From: Pleurostoma richardsiae
Lineage: Eukaryota > Ascomycota > Sordariomycetes > Calosphaeriales > Pleurostomataceae
Assembly (NCBI GenBank): GCA_030052745.1
Contig: JANBVO010000017.1
Location: 310,001-374,000 of the forward strand
DNA length: 64,000 bases
Direction: 5' to 3'
Both the position numbers and the translations under genes were made by a program. The notes beneath the pieces are model-generated. The model worked only from the letters and a program-made list of their open reading frames with translations. It had not been told where the DNA came from and did not search any database. Positions 43,469 through 54,886 of the stretch are shown here, piece by piece (position 1 is the first letter of the stretch; each line of letters opens with the position of its first letter).

Positions 43469-45178
43469 ATGAGCCGCAGCGACCCCCTCGGTGACTCGGA
43501 GATCCGGAAGGAGACAAAAGGGGACGAATCTGACGCCGCAGCCGCTCCGTCTGTCACAGACTGCGCAATGCCGGAGGTCGCCGAGGCGGGAGGCGGCTCC
43601 GCACCTCCGCGATCACGGCGGCTGATCGAGCTCCTGAAAAAGCTGGACTATATCCCTCCAGCGTGTCGATGGGATCCGGAGCAGCCACCGAAGTTCAACT
43701 GGGCAATGTGCTTCCTGTTTGCCTCTGTATGTCTTATCCCTTGCTGGCGTGTGGTACACACGGGCCTGGGGCTGCTGCCGTCTCTTGGCGGACTGCTCCG
43801 AGAATCAACAACAATGACCGAAACTATTACCGGACACTCGCGCTAACATACATCACAGGCGGCAGCATTCACCGTCAGCAACCTGTACTACAACCATCCA
43901 ATCCTCAACATCTTGGCCAAAGACTTCGGCGTCACGGACGAGGAGGCCAGCCACGTGCCGACAGTCATGCAGGCAGGCTATGCCGCCGGCCTGCTCTTCA
44001 TATGTCCGATCGGCGACATCATGCGGCGGCGTCCACTGACGCTGCTGCTCATCTTCTTCACAGCCAACGTGTGGCTCGGGTTGTGCATCACCCACTCGTT
44101 TCGCGTCTTCCTCGGGCTGTCCTTCGTCTGCGCCCTAACCACCGTCACCCCCCAGCTGATGCTACCCCTGGTCGCAGAGCTGGCGCCGCCGCGGCGCCGG
44201 GCCATGATGATCTCGGTCGTCTTCGGCGGGCTATTCATGGGCGTGCTGCTGGCGCGAATCCTCTCCGGCGTCGTGTCCCAGTTCGTCAGCTGGCGCGTCA
44301 TCTACTTCATCGCCTTCGGCATTCAGTACGTGCTGCTGATCCTCCTCTTCCTCTTCCTGCCGGACTACCCGTCCATCAACACGGACCTCTCGTACCTCTC
44401 CATCCTCTGGTCCATCATCCGCATCCCCATGCGCCAGCCCCTCCTCGTCCAGGCCAGCATCGTCAGCTTCCTCATCTCGGCCGTCTTCGTGTCCTTCTGG
44501 ACGACCCTGACCTTCCTCCTCGCCTCCTCGCCCTTCGACCTCTCCACGTTGGCCATCGGCCTCTTCGCCCTGATCGGCATCCCCCCGTTCATCCTGAACC
44601 CCTTCGCCTCGCACCACATCGTCGACAAGCACCACCCCACCCTCGGCACGCTGACCGGCCTCACCATCCAGATGGCCGGCGTCTGCATCGGCACCTGGGT
44701 CGGCACCTTCAGCCTCGCCGGCCCGGTGCTCATGGGCATCATGGTCGACCTGGGCATGATCGTCGCGCAGACGGCGCTGCGCACGCAGCTCGTGCACATC
44801 GAGCCCCTGGCGCGCAACCGCGTCAACACCTGCTTCATGGTATCGTCCTTCTGCGGTATGCTGATGGGCACCGCGGTCGGCAACTCCCTGTACGCGAGGG
44901 GCGGTTGGCACTACAGCGGGTACGCGGATGTCGGGTTCGTCGGGGCGGCGGCCTTGATGGTGCTGGCGAGGGGCCCGCACGAGACGGGCTGGCTGGGCTG
45001 GAGGGGCGGGTGGAGCCTGAAGAAGGTTGTTCCGGTAGAGGAGAAGAGCGAGGCGGCACAGGGTGCCCCTCCGGATGTTGAGGCTGGCGAGACATCGGCG
45101 GCCGAGGGACTCGTTAGTCCGGGAGAGAAGGCGACGGAGGGGGAATCAAGTCCACCGGCCCAGGGGAGTGGCAGGTGA
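43469..45178 (+). CDS. MFS transporter, DHA1/AraJ-like drug or metabolite exporter
   Basis: Two exons (43469-43726 and 43859-45178) give 525 residues. After an acidic N-terminal tail of about 75 residues there are 12 hydrophobic helices. The loop after helix 2 reads GDIMRRRPL (motif A of MFS), and PLVAELAPPRRRAMMISVVFGG is the usual helix 4-5 region. No sugar-porter signatures are seen. Proteins like this export drugs, organic acids or pathway products across the plasma membrane. The C-terminal tail is a long, charged, Glu/Gly/Ser-rich segment. It is divergent from the GMC oxidoreductase and tail-to-tail with the SNG1-like gene. An export role for the GMC product is conjecture. Confidence 0.92.
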
Positions 45179-45409
45179 AAATGGCAGAGAGCATTTGTGT
45201 CGACAATGCCTTGGTTCTGTAATAGCAAGGTTGACATCAGATATGACAGATAGACGTAACTCCAATATAGATGCTCCAGTCTCGAGCAGAGGAACAAATG
45301 CAATACCCATAGCCAGAAGTATAGTCTATTGGCTCCATCGAAGCCGATGCAACGGACAGGCAAGAATTTCGATTCCGGGATCTCTATTTCAATCAATTTT
45401 CGGTATCTA

Positions 45410-47226
45410 TCAGACTCCTCTCATAAATCCGCGTTTCCGAACTGGCGGTTTCTTCCCCTTCTGCTTTCCGAGCTCCTTGTCCCCATCTTCCGTCTTGACC
45501 ACGTACCGCTCACCCTCCCTCTCTGCCGCTCGCTTCTGCCGCTCCTGTGCCCACCGCATGAAGTAGCAACACAGCGGAAACAGCGCCGTGTTGACCGCCG
45601 CCCACGCGAAGAGCACCCCGAAGTTCAGCCCGATCTCCGACCGAAGGTCGAACAGCAGCTGCCGGCTCGCCTGCACCACATGGTGCAGCGGCCAGGCGTA
45701 GCCCCACCGATAGAAGCCGGGGGCGAGGTCCAGGCTGTAGAAGGAGGTCGAGACGTTGGTGATGACCCAGAAGATGAGCCACAACGCCGTCCACGGTTGG
45801 CCGACGATCATGGCGACGTTCTCGCAGGCGAGGCCCAGCGCGGTCATCCCCACAAAGTTGAGCATCCAGTACACGACAAAGGTAGCATGGCCATAAGCTG
45901 TGGCGCCTCCGGGAGGCGGGGAAAAGACGTGCGAGGCAGGCGGGGAGGTGAAGTTGATGCCGAAGGCGAGCGAGATGAGAGAGTAAGCGAGAGAGATGAA
46001 GAAGTAGGAGATGATGCTGGCGAGCCAGCGCCACAGGATGAGCTGCCAGAAGAGCAGCGGCGGATGACCCTTGGGGATGATGAATTTCTAGACGAGAGAA
46101 GGCGTCGTGTGAGCATCTTCATATCTCAAACGGGAACACTGCAGGATGATGGGTCGAGGACATACCAAGTGAATAGGGAGGAAGAAGGCGAAGGAGAAGA
46201 ACGCCATGATGATCAGGTATATCAGCCCGATACTCACTGCCGGCGTCGCAGTTGCCGGCTCGAATGGTCGGAGATCGTAGACAATTGGTGATATACCTGG
46301 ATTCACAGCCGCAGAGGCCAAACCGAGGTTCTCTCGCGTGAGACTCGTATTCGCCGTGACTATTCCCGCCCACATGGGGCCGAACACGGCGGAGAACTCT
46401 TCGATGATTCCCTCGATCTGTGGTAGGATGTAGCTCGACGCTGTGGTCGAGTCTCTAGCCGACTGCGTGATGATCTGAACGGCGCCGGTCGGGTCGTAGG
46501 AGGCGTTTCCGGCGGCCACCGCGCTCTGGAGCAGGGCGGTCGCGTTGGAATTGACGACTATGGCCGCCCAGGCGTCCCAGTTGTAGACGGCCTCGCGCAC
46601 CGCGAGCGGGTCGTTATTGAACTGCGACGGTGGCAGAGTCACGTACCCCAACGTCACTGGCTGCTGCACGCTCTTCTCGGTTAAGTTGACGACGAGCGGA
46701 CCGACTACAGGATTGACTGAGTCGTAGGGCGGTGCCTGGCCGTCGAAGTCGACCACAAAGACGCGCAGGGAGCGGAGATTCTGCTCGACTCTGTAGAGAA
46801 CTGCCCAATACAAGGACAGGACGCCGAGGATAGCCAAAAGCAGGATCAGAACTGTGCTCGAGGCCGTCTGTATCAGTCACTGTGCGACAATGACGGGAAA
46901 GAGAGACAGAATCGCCAGGGACAGGAGGCGTCTTAACGCATACCAGTTTTTGCCCATAAGAAGAAGACATGCGCTCGCACTTTGCGCATAGATGGGTCCC
47001 AGAAGCCTACGGCTTGGTGAGGCTGACGGTCCATGTAGAACTGGAAGTCATCGCGACGACTTGCACCTTCATCTGACTCCTGGTTCTCACGGTCGTACGC
47101 CTCAGTCACGGTTTCGCTCTCAGCGTCCCGGACACTAAACGACCGGCCGCGATCCGACGACATTGTGATGCTCCGGGCGGCACTTAGGTACAGACTGGCG
47201 TCTGGCGCTTCCTCTAGGGTAGCCAT
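45410..47226 (-). CDS. SNG1-family membrane protein (DUF3533)
   Basis: Three exons (47226-46944, 46851-46166, 46087-45410) give 548 residues. A polar N-terminal region of about 90 residues is followed by a first membrane helix that spans the first splice junction (TVLILLLAILGVLSLYWAVLY). A large, presumably extracytosolic domain of about 200 residues comes next. It contains VFVVDFDGQAPPYDS and VTLPPSQFNND, the hallmark pieces of DUF3533/SNG1. At least five further helices make the C-terminal half. SNG1 in yeast confers nitrosoguanidine resistance and has been linked to membrane lipid asymmetry. The acceptor at 46852 was chosen over an earlier one because it alone keeps the frame. The tail is basic (KGKKPPVRKR). 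A role in efflux or resistance beside the MFS exporter is plausible. Confidence 0.92.
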
Positions 47227-48290
47227 ATCCTGGATGGCGGACCGCACGAGCCCGACTTATATGATAGGAGTCCCTTCTGGGCATGAGATGCTGAAAGAGC
47301 CATGATTGCCACCGAAGAGCCGAGTTGGCCAACTGTCTATGTCATAACGCAATCCCCGGGGCCGACACTTTGGTGATTTGTTCGGCTTTGGGCTAGCGAT
47401 TCCTCCCAACGCGAACGATGATCTCTGATTGATCATACGTGCCAGTGGTGATGTCACAGCATCTCGAGCTCAATCGGACTTAAAGTCTAGGCCGCCTTTA
47501 TCTGCCTGCGCTGTGGCTTCTAGTGGCGAAGGACCCTACCGATCATCCCTTACCGCAACGACGCGCTGGGAATCTCGGATCTAAACACGGTGGACGATCT
47601 CGTCCGACCCGAAGACGCGAAACGCGAGACCGACCGTACTGTAATTATTGGCAAGTCCATCCTCGATTATTCAGAAGATATCCTGAGTCGCTGAGACGTA
47701 GATATTGGCACTGGCTCCTCGCTTAATCCGTCTTTCGAGCAGCGATCTGAGACGGGATGCTAGGCCGAGACTCTGCACGACTGGCAGGTGAGCAGCAAGA
47801 CAAATAAGATCGACGCCGTTATCGCCATTGTCTTCTCACGCAACGGCGCCTCGGCCGAGGGCGAGGGTCCCCCAAAGTCAGCGCGGATCTGCTCACCGGT
47901 CGCGCTCCGACGACACCAGGTGCTAAGAGAGGCTGGTAAAACCAGGCTTATAACAGGGAAGCAGTAACTAGCCTGTGACCTCAGCTACAGGCGAGCTACC
48001 AGCTGACAAGCAGGGCAGATAGCCCAGCAAGCCAGTCAGATTTGGCAGGACCAGCTGTCTTGTCACATGAGAGGCCCATCAGGCCAAATACCTCTTCTGG
48101 AGGGGAGAAGGCTAATTACAAGATCGTTGTATGACTTTCTTGGAAATCAATACCGAGTACTAATTTCACAACCCTGGCGGTCACATATTTCCTAATTACA
48201 ATGGCTGCTGTGTTCCTTTCCTCCAATCTGCCCAGGTAGGCAATGCAGACACTATTTGTGAAATGAGACCGTTCCCACTACATCCCGAGT
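47227..48290. other. Intergenic region, 1.06 kb, with unusual compositional patch
   Basis: Space between the SNG1-like start and the 3' end of the next MFS gene. The part from about 47750 to 48120 has a different look (dense AGC/CAG words, many short AGCC and CAGGC repeats) from the surrounding promoter-like DNA. It has no open frame of note. It might be a degraded mobile-element fragment, but no terminal repeats or coding remains are visible. Confidence 0.35.
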
Positions 48291-50107
48291 TTAAACCTTT
48301 GCAGCCTGGCTAAACCGATAAGTGCCCATTTTACGAGGCGGCACGCGGTTATAGAACAGATAGTCGATCTCGGAATACGACCGGCCCTTCAACTCGGGAA
48401 TGTAGAAGAAACAAGCGATACTCGCGAGGAGGGACAAGAAGCCAAATATGAAGCCGACTTTGCCCCTCAGGTTCTGTAGTGTTGCGAGGTTAGGACCGCC
48501 ACATCATCCCAAACGGAGAAGGGAGATGAGTCTACTTACCCCTTCATCGGGATTTACCATATATGGAACCGCGAAGAACATGATAATGCCGAAGATGGCC
48601 TGCGTCGCGGTCGCCATCGCAGTCGTCCTGGCCCGGAGCGCAAGAGACGAAACCTCACCGAGAATGACAAAGGCCACAGCCCCGATTGTGAGGAAGTACA
48701 CAAAGGAGTATATGACGGTCAAGGTGGACTGGGCCCACTTTGCGCCAGACGTAGGAATGACATCGAGTATTCCGATGAGGAGAAGTATGGTGGTGCATGC
48801 AACCATGCCGGCCAGGAAGATGGGCCGACGCCCAAGTCTGTTGACGACGAACCAGGAGCAGATATTGCCGGCAACACCACATGCGGTGACCACGACGCCC
48901 AGGTCGAGCGCGGTAGACGTGCCTACTCCCGCGAGCTGGAAGAAGTAGGTCGAGAAGCTGAGCACGAAGATGATGCCAACGGCATGCTGGCAGACGAAGA
49001 CACCAATGGAGATCAATGTGCGGATCCGGTCCGTTCCGCGGAAGGCCGACATGTAGCTCGGTGTCTCCAACTGGGCTTCCTCATCAACCGTCCGGATGAT
49101 GCCGGTCAAGACAGCCTCCGCCTCCTCATCAGATCCCCAGAGAGAGCGTAGGACCGTCCTGGCCTGGTCGATGTGTCCGGAACGGACGAGATACCAGGGC
49201 GACTCTGGGGACAAAAAGCTCCCTGCACACAGGAAGATAGAGAAAAGAAGCTGCACCAAGAACGGTGCCCTGAAGGCCCAGACGTCACCCCTGTTTCCAA
49301 AGCCCCTTGTTACGGCGTTGGAGATGAGCTGTCCAAGAGCTATGCCCAGGTTGACACCGGCGGTGGAGAGACCCCTGAGAACGGTTGGTGCGATCTCGGA
49401 ACAGGTGATCGGTCCGAGTGTCAGGTAGAAGCCCACACCGACGCCGAGAATGAGCTTGCTCACGACAAAGGCGGCCCTAACGTTGGAGAAGGCTTCCCCA
49501 AAGATACCGCCGGTGACGATTATGACCCCGATGGTGAGGGCTCTCCGTCTGCCGATGCGGTCTGAAATGCTGCTGCACATGAAGCCGCCGAAGAACTGGC
49601 CGACAGAGGACATCACGTTGAAGGCGCTCAGCCAGCCAGCGGGGATGACACTGGAGCCGTTGTATTCGTGGCTTGCGCCTTGTGTTAGCAGGGAGCACTT
49701 CTGGTACGACCGTTCGGCCGTGTCCGTTCTCGGAAGAGACCATTTAGACGACGACAAACGCTCACCCGTAGTAGGATCGAAATGCAGGGACGCTGATGAT
49801 TGCGCCGTTCACCTGCGTATCGAAACCCCCTGGGTAGTGGTGTAGTGGTCAGCAGGCATTCTATTCGCGACATGGTCGACAACAATGGGACAGCTGTTGT
49901 GCAGGGAAGCTCACATCCTACAGCACACATGCACCAGAAGAACGACCACCAAATGATCTTGGGATGCTTTTTGGCGACATCGAGGAAGGTCATCTCAGGC
50001 TCCCTCGCCGCGAGTTCGTTGACGGCACCGATATCGACAGGAGCGCTGGGGATCATGTCGCTGTGCTCCGCCTTTTCGACGGCAGCTACGTCTTCGGACT
50101 GACCCAT
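48291..50107 (-). CDS. MFS alpha-glucoside/hexose permease-like sugar porter
   Basis: Four exons (50107-49915, 49829-49766, 49671-48540, 48473-48291) give 523 residues. Helix 1 reads WGFDTQVNGAIISVPAF. DRIGRRRAL follows helix 2, a PESPWYLV motif closes helix 6, NRLGRRPIF follows helix 8, and PELKGRSYSEIDYLF follows helix 12. The last motif and the VPPRKMGTY tail are typical of fungal maltose/alpha-glucoside:H+ symporters. The acceptor at 49672 was chosen because it gives the family sequence YYGHEYNGSSVIPAGWLSAFN. It is a plasma-membrane importer. The gene is divergent from a C6 regulator, and two glycoside hydrolase genes follow that regulator, so this is probably the transporter of a local utilisation cluster. 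Confidence 0.93.
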
Positions 50108-50912
50108 GGCGGACTGGGTGAATGGCTGGGAATGCCGGGTTCGATCGTTCAGGTAGATTATGGGTAAGTGGGAGATCAGGAATAGTCAAAGACATGAAAG
50201 CCTGAGTGAGGGCTGTTGGATACGAGGCCATGGATCACTTCGTGATTTGCTACGACTTTATACATGGCATTGCCATGTGCGTGATACAACCCTTTCGGTC
50301 GACAAGATCAGCGAGGCCAGCAGCAATCCCGACACATCACTGAGGAGGCGAGCAACACGATGAACAGGTTAGAACCACTCGGGGCAACAGCTGCCCGACA
50401 TTCCGCGGACCAGACCAGATACGATCTCCACATAGTTACCCGGCCCCCGCATTTGGATTGATCGTACCATGGGGAAATGCGACCAGTCTACGGGGAAGTT
50501 CCCATCCGTCAAGTTGCGTCTCAGCTGAAGCCATAGTCCCTCAAGATCAACACGGGCCCCTGATCACGACGCAGGCCCCTTAAGCCGTTCGGTTCGTGTG
50601 GAGCCCCATACTCTAACCCCACACTTTCACAGCAGTACATATGCCGGGAGCAGGCTCGTGCTCTTTGTTCTTCACTCTGCGTCTCTTCGGCTACCCGAAG
50701 ATACGCGACACTCTCAGGTCGAAGAGTTTCGTACCATATAATCGTAACGGCTACCCCCGCCAGCCGTGATCCCGACAATCCGCCCGAGTCGACACGCCGT
50801 ATACAGCGTACAGCACGTTTGGGCCAGGTCCAGGGGTAGCACGCGTGACAGCACACAGCCTGCTCTCATATGACCTGACAGGTCAGAATCCCCCAAAAGC
50901 ATCGGATCTGCC
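50108..50912. other. Divergent promoter, sugar porter and C6 regulator
   Basis: About 800 bases between divergent starts. Open frames within it have no domains. It should contain the control regions of both the transporter and the regulator. No clear palindrome was found by eye. Confidence 0.5.
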
Positions 50913-52811
50913 ATGGCAGACGAGTCAGGATCCCCGCAAGGCTCGCGGCCTGCGAGAGGTCGGGGCAAGCGGACGGCTCCCGTCAGCCGTGGGAGCGCCG
51001 CCTACCCTCGGAAGAGATCGGTAGCCGCGTGCCAGGTCTGCCGAGCCCGGCGCACCAAATGCGACCAGAAGAAGCCGTCATGCTCCTTCTGTACCAAGCT
51101 AGGGGTTGAGTGCACGCAGGATCCATCGGACCTTTCCGCCTTCGATCCGGCCAGTCTTGCTATAATCGAGCGGCTACAGCGATTAGAGCAGAAGCTAGAT
51201 GCAGCAACACTATCACCGGGAGGAGCGGGGGCGTCGTCGTCGCCGTCGTTATCGCCATCGTCGTCAACACCGGCCTCATCGTCAGTTCCGCATTCATCAT
51301 CACACGGCCGAGCCCTTCCGGAAGCCTCCTTCCGCACTCGAGGCGGCCACACACGCTCCGGTGCCGGGGCGAACAGTAACGTGCGTCCGGAACCGACACG
51401 GTTGAAGTTCACGATGCCGGAGAACCTCGATGGCGTGCTGAGGTGGCAGACTTTCCAGGACTTAGCACCAACCATGGCCCCAGCGTCTCCACTCTCAGCA
51501 CAAGCGCCATCGTCACCGCCCTGGTGCGAGCGCGGATCAGCGAGCGGCGACGAGCTCGATCCAGCGGTGTGCAGCGTCTGGCTGGATAGCTTCTTCGGCC
51601 AGGTGCATGTCAAGAACCCAATCCTGGACGAGGAGGCCACGCGGCGGCTGGTACGCAGGGTGTGCCTGTCTGGCGCGGCCTGGGACGATGCGTCCTGCCT
51701 CGCGCTCCTGGTCTGCGCGAACGGGGCTCTAGTGCGGCCCTTCGGCAGCGCCTCGCTCGGCGTGGACGACCTCCCCAGCTCCGCTGCGATGGCACTCTTC
51801 GCGGCATCACAGAAGCGGCTGGGCCGGGTGCTCGTGACAACGGGAGTGGTGCAGGCGCAGTGCGTCTTCCTGACCGGCGTCTTCCTCATGGCCCTGCTGC
51901 GGCCCGTCGAGGCATGGCACATGTTTGTCCATGCGCTGGCCCTCTGCCAGAGCTTCGTCTCGGTCCGCCACCCCCTCCGCCAGAGCAGCGGTGCGGCGGC
52001 GGAGCAGAGCATCTACTGGTCCTGCTGGAAGTCAGAGCAGGAGCTGCGGCGCGAGCTGGCGGTGTCAAGACTGAGCATCCCGGCGCACGACCCGCCGCAG
52101 CTGTTCCCGAGTCTCCCCGAGGGCTGTGAGGGCCAGAACCTGCGTGCTTGGTATTTCTACCTGTCCGAGATCTCTCTGTGGCGCCTGGAGACGGAGACTA
52201 GGCAGGAGCTGGGGGCGCTGGCCGCGGAGGGCGGGACTGCGGGAGTTCCCCTCGATGCCCTGCGCGAGATCAGCGAGAGGGCCCACCAGCAGGTCATCGC
52301 CTGGCGCGACTCCCTGGCGCCCTGGGTGAGCATAGCAGAAGAGACCAGTCCCGCCTTGGACGAGGACAGCGACGTCATCAGATTCGTGTTGAGGGGCCGG
52401 ACGACGTACGTTCGCGAGTTGATCTCGTGGCCGTTCGTCCGCGCTGCACTCAACGGGGACGACGCTTCCCCGACAGTCCGCGAGTGGGCAACCAGGGGTC
52501 TTGCGTTCCACCTCGAGAGGCTCACGATCAACCGTCCGGGATTCTACCACAGGCACCATGGCACTTGGCTCATGCTGCGCTCCTCGGCTCGCAGTGCTTG
52601 CGTCCTTCTCGCCTTCGCGCGGGTCCCGGCTGTGCATGATCTCCTCCCCAACGGCTGGCAGGAGGCTGTCGAGGCAACCGTTCAAATGCTCTACTACTGG
52701 CGTGATGAAGCCGCAGACGCTGGGGAGACAGCGAATTTGATGCAGCATATCCTCACGCTCACTAGAGACGCACATGCAAATGAGATGGACCGACTTGTAG
52801 GGAGGGCTTGA
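50913..52811 (+). CDS. Zn(II)2Cys6 transcription factor with fungal-specific TF domain
   Basis: A single uninterrupted frame of 632 residues. The zinc cluster is canonical: Cys40, 43, 50, 57, 60 and 67 (ACQVCRARRTKC then SCSFCTKLGVEC). A likely dimerisation coiled coil follows directly (IIERLQRLEQKLD). A Ser/Gly-rich linker then leads to the middle homology region from about residue 205, recognisable by the helical block SVWLDSFFGQVHVKNPILDE, LGRVLVTTGVVQAQCVFL and SIYWSCWKSEQELRREL. The last is a xylanolytic-activator/Gal4-type signature (YWSCWKSEQEL). It acts in the nucleus. It is divergent from a sugar porter and convergent with a GH93 gene, so it is a good candidate to regulate the surrounding glycan-utilisation genes. 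The gene appears intronless. Confidence 0.93.
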   Translation: MADESGSPQGSRPARGRGKRTAPVSRGSAAYPRKRSVAACQVCRARRTKCDQKKPSCSFCTKLGVECTQDPSDLSAFDPASLAIIERLQRLEQKLDAATLSPGGAGASSSPSLSPSSSTPASSSVPHSSSHGRALPEASFRTRGGHTRSGAGANSNVRPEPTRLKFTMPENLDGVLRWQTFQDLAPTMAPASPLSAQAPSSPPWCERGSASGDELDPAVCSVWLDSFFGQVHVKNPILDEEATRRLVRRVCLSGAAWDDASCLALLVCANGALVRPFGSASLGVDDLPSSAAMALFAASQKRLGRVLVTTGVVQAQCVFLTGVFLMALLRPVEAWHMFVHALALCQSFVSVRHPLRQSSGAAAEQSIYWSCWKSEQELRRELAVSRLSIPAHDPPQLFPSLPEGCEGQNLRAWYFYLSEISLWRLETETRQELGALAAEGGTAGVPLDALREISERAHQQVIAWRDSLAPWVSIAEETSPALDEDSDVIRFVLRGRTTYVRELISWPFVRAALNGDDASPTVREWATRGLAFHLERLTINRPGFYHRHHGTWLMLRSSARSACVLLAFARVPAVHDLLPNGWQEAVEATVQMLYYWRDEAADAGETANLMQHILTLTRDAHANEMDRLVGRA

Positions 52812-52978
52812 ATTACCAGAGCTTGAGGAGCATGGGAAACTGTACATATGACAAGACGAACAGCATCCTTTTTCCATGTCAACATAGGAAGAACTGTCTG
52901 ATAGCGGCAGAGACATCCTGGGTAAAGAAAACGGGCCAATCCCCATACGCTGCAATCCCCCGCTTACTGCCCAAACCT

Positions 52979-54157
52979 TCAGGTCGGGATCTCGACCACA
53001 CCACAAGCCACAGAGTTTGCCGAGGGGTCCCCCATGTTGCCACCGTTGCCGAACAGCAGCTTCTTCGCTCCCTTGACGGTGATGATCCTCAGACTGCGCG
53101 AGTAAGCGGACCACATGCCGACGTCAACCATCTTCCACCCGCCCGGGTCGGCGCTGTCCTCGTTCAGGAAGACGGGCTCCTTGTTGCCCCCACTCGCAAT
53201 GATCAGGCCGGACCCGTCAGCCTTCTGCGGGTTCGGAGTCCAGATAACGTACGGCGAGCCTACCGGGACGGTGTGGGATGAGTCGTTCGACTGGAGAGTC
53301 ACCGGCGTCGATGCGTTGAACTCGAGCGGGGACGAGGCAACCTTGTAGTGCACCTTGCACCCCTGGGAGCCGCACCACTCAAACGTCATGATAAACTGGC
53401 CCGTGGACTTGATTTCGGCGACTGTGGTCATCCCTGGGCGCTCCGTATACGTAGAAAAGGCCACGTCGGGTACGGGGTCGGACCAGTTGTGGAGATCCGT
53501 GGTGGTGCGGTGGACGAGCTGCTGGGCGTGGATCGGGTCGGTCTGGTCCGAGTAGAAGCAGACCAGCTCGCCGTTGTAGACCAGGAGAAACGGCTCCCAG
53601 AGGGCGGCGTTGCCGTTCGTAATGGTCTCGGGCCCGGCGCCGTATGCGACGTGGCTCACGAAGTTCCAGGTCCTGGCCTCATCCGTGCTGGCGTAGAGCT
53701 CTATGTACACTCCGCCAGTCAAGTTGAACGGTGCAGACACACCGGCGGCGAGTATTGTACCTGCCGCAAAGTTGCCGAGAGGCTGAGGCAGCGTGTATAG
53801 GAAAGGTTGGAAGCGCAGGCCCCATCCGTTGACCTGGTCTTCGATCTGCGAGAAGTTGGACCAGGTCGCGCCGCCGTCGACGGACCTGTAGATGGGGTGG
53901 TTGACAAGGGGTGGTTCTTTGGGATAGTTCTCCCAGGTCATCAGGAGGGACTCGTCCACCAGCTGCAGTGACCTCGCATAAAGAGTCTTCCACTTAACAG
54001 CATCCGCGGCAGGGTAGAAGAAGATGTTGTCGGTGAAGTCAGTGAACGGTTGCGGTGTTCGCTTCACAGCGCCTGCCGCACCCCTCAAAGCAAGGTAGGG
54101 CAAAATGAGGAAGATGTCACTGATGATGGATGCCACGTACATCTTGAGATGTACCAT
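52979..54157 (-). CDS. Secreted GH93-like exo-arabinanase (Asp-box beta-propeller)
   Basis: A single exon of 392 residues. A hydrophobic leader (residues 5-30, MYVASIISDIFLILPYLALRGAAG) serves as signal peptide; the start could also be Met6. The mature protein has Asp-box repeats (SVDGGATW at 92-99, STDEARTW at 157-164). Strand motifs match the six-bladed GH93 propeller: YARSLQL, WENYPKEPPLV, DQVNGWGLRFQPFL, WEPFLLVYNGELVCFYSDQ and YTERPGMTTVAE. Glu188 and Glu239 lie in the most conserved pieces and are the likely catalytic region. GH93 enzymes release arabinobiose from the non-reducing end of alpha-1,5-arabinan in plant cell walls. It is divergent from a GH3 gene and convergent with a C6 regulator; CreA-type sites lie in its promoter. 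Confidence 0.9.
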   Translation of the reverse strand: MVHLKMYVASIISDIFLILPYLALRGAAGAVKRTPQPFTDFTDNIFFYPAADAVKWKTLYARSLQLVDESLLMTWENYPKEPPLVNHPIYRSVDGGATWSNFSQIEDQVNGWGLRFQPFLYTLPQPLGNFAAGTILAAGVSAPFNLTGGVYIELYASTDEARTWNFVSHVAYGAGPETITNGNAALWEPFLLVYNGELVCFYSDQTDPIHAQQLVHRTTTDLHNWSDPVPDVAFSTYTERPGMTTVAEIKSTGQFIMTFEWCGSQGCKVHYKVASSPLEFNASTPVTLQSNDSSHTVPVGSPYVIWTPNPQKADGSGLIIASGGNKEPVFLNEDSADPGGWKMVDVGMWSAYSRSLRIITVKGAKKLLFGNGGNMGDPSANSVACGVVEIPT

Positions 54158-54886
54158 GCCCCGTCCGAGATGGTGTTCCTAATGGAAGAGATCAATGAAT
54201 GGGGTTTCAGTTTCTAGAAAAGATCCTTTCCTGGACTTTCTCTAGAAGGCAACTGCGAAAGTGAAGGTCCGCGTCGGCCTTGAGGTCTCGAGCTGGCTCC
54301 TAAATACTCGTCCCTCCTTCCAGGGTTTATGATCCGTCTTCCCCATTTCCATCCATCCACGAGGCCGGCGGTGACCCCGTTGTCCGTCCCCGCGGGGAGT
54401 CTGCGTGGCATCAACGGCGTCCTTGGGGGAATGCACTCCTGAATGGAGATATGCACAAATCACGGCCCCGCCCGATGATACCGCCGAGAATCTGGGGGCG
54501 GGGGTTGCGCCCGCGATCAGCAGGGGGTCGCGGAGCCGATCTGCGAAGTTGGTGCTGAAACAGCTAGGAGGGCACTGTATAGCGTGACCAGTAACCTGAC
54601 TTCCCGGCTATTAGTTCAAGGTCTTACTGGCGCCATCCCCAAGGCCCGCGGAGTGTCGGGATGTTGAAAGATGCCCTTTTAGCCTCTCAAGGCGTACCGT
54701 TAACGGCGCGGAATGGCGGGAACGACATGGGTGATGTATGTTGTTGTCTGAGGGCATGATCTGCTGTGGTCCTTTCTCTTCAATGTCTCCCACTCCCTTG
54801 CGACAGCCTGGCTGTCCTTTCAACATACCATCGCTACCCGCGTTGTACAGAACATCCCATACATCGGTTGACTACGACTACGCACT
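54158..54886. other. Divergent promoter with a CreA-type site cluster
   Basis: A 729-base region between the divergent GH93-like and GH3 genes. It contains five CreA-type hexamers (see 54388-54503). No gene is seen; the small open frames here are unsupported. Confidence 0.6.
54388..54503. promoter_or_regulatory. Cluster of five SYGGRG (CreA/Mig1-type) sites
   Basis: CCCCGC and GCGGGG overlap in the palindrome CCCCGCGGGG at 54388-54397. CCCCGC is at 54466-54471, CTGGGG at 54492-54497 and GCGGGG at 54498-54503. The consensus SYGGRG is that of the carbon catabolite repressor CreA, and paired sites are required in known targets. The cluster sits 231-346 bases from the GH93 start and 384-499 from the GH3 start, so it could repress both when glucose is present. 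Confidence 0.5.

Noticed and set aside
43663-45081. 472-codon overlapping frame across the MFS exporter gene
   Set aside because: Same strand but another frame of a clear MFS gene. The translation is His/Pro/Arg-rich and low in hydrophobic residues, typical of a GC-driven shadow.
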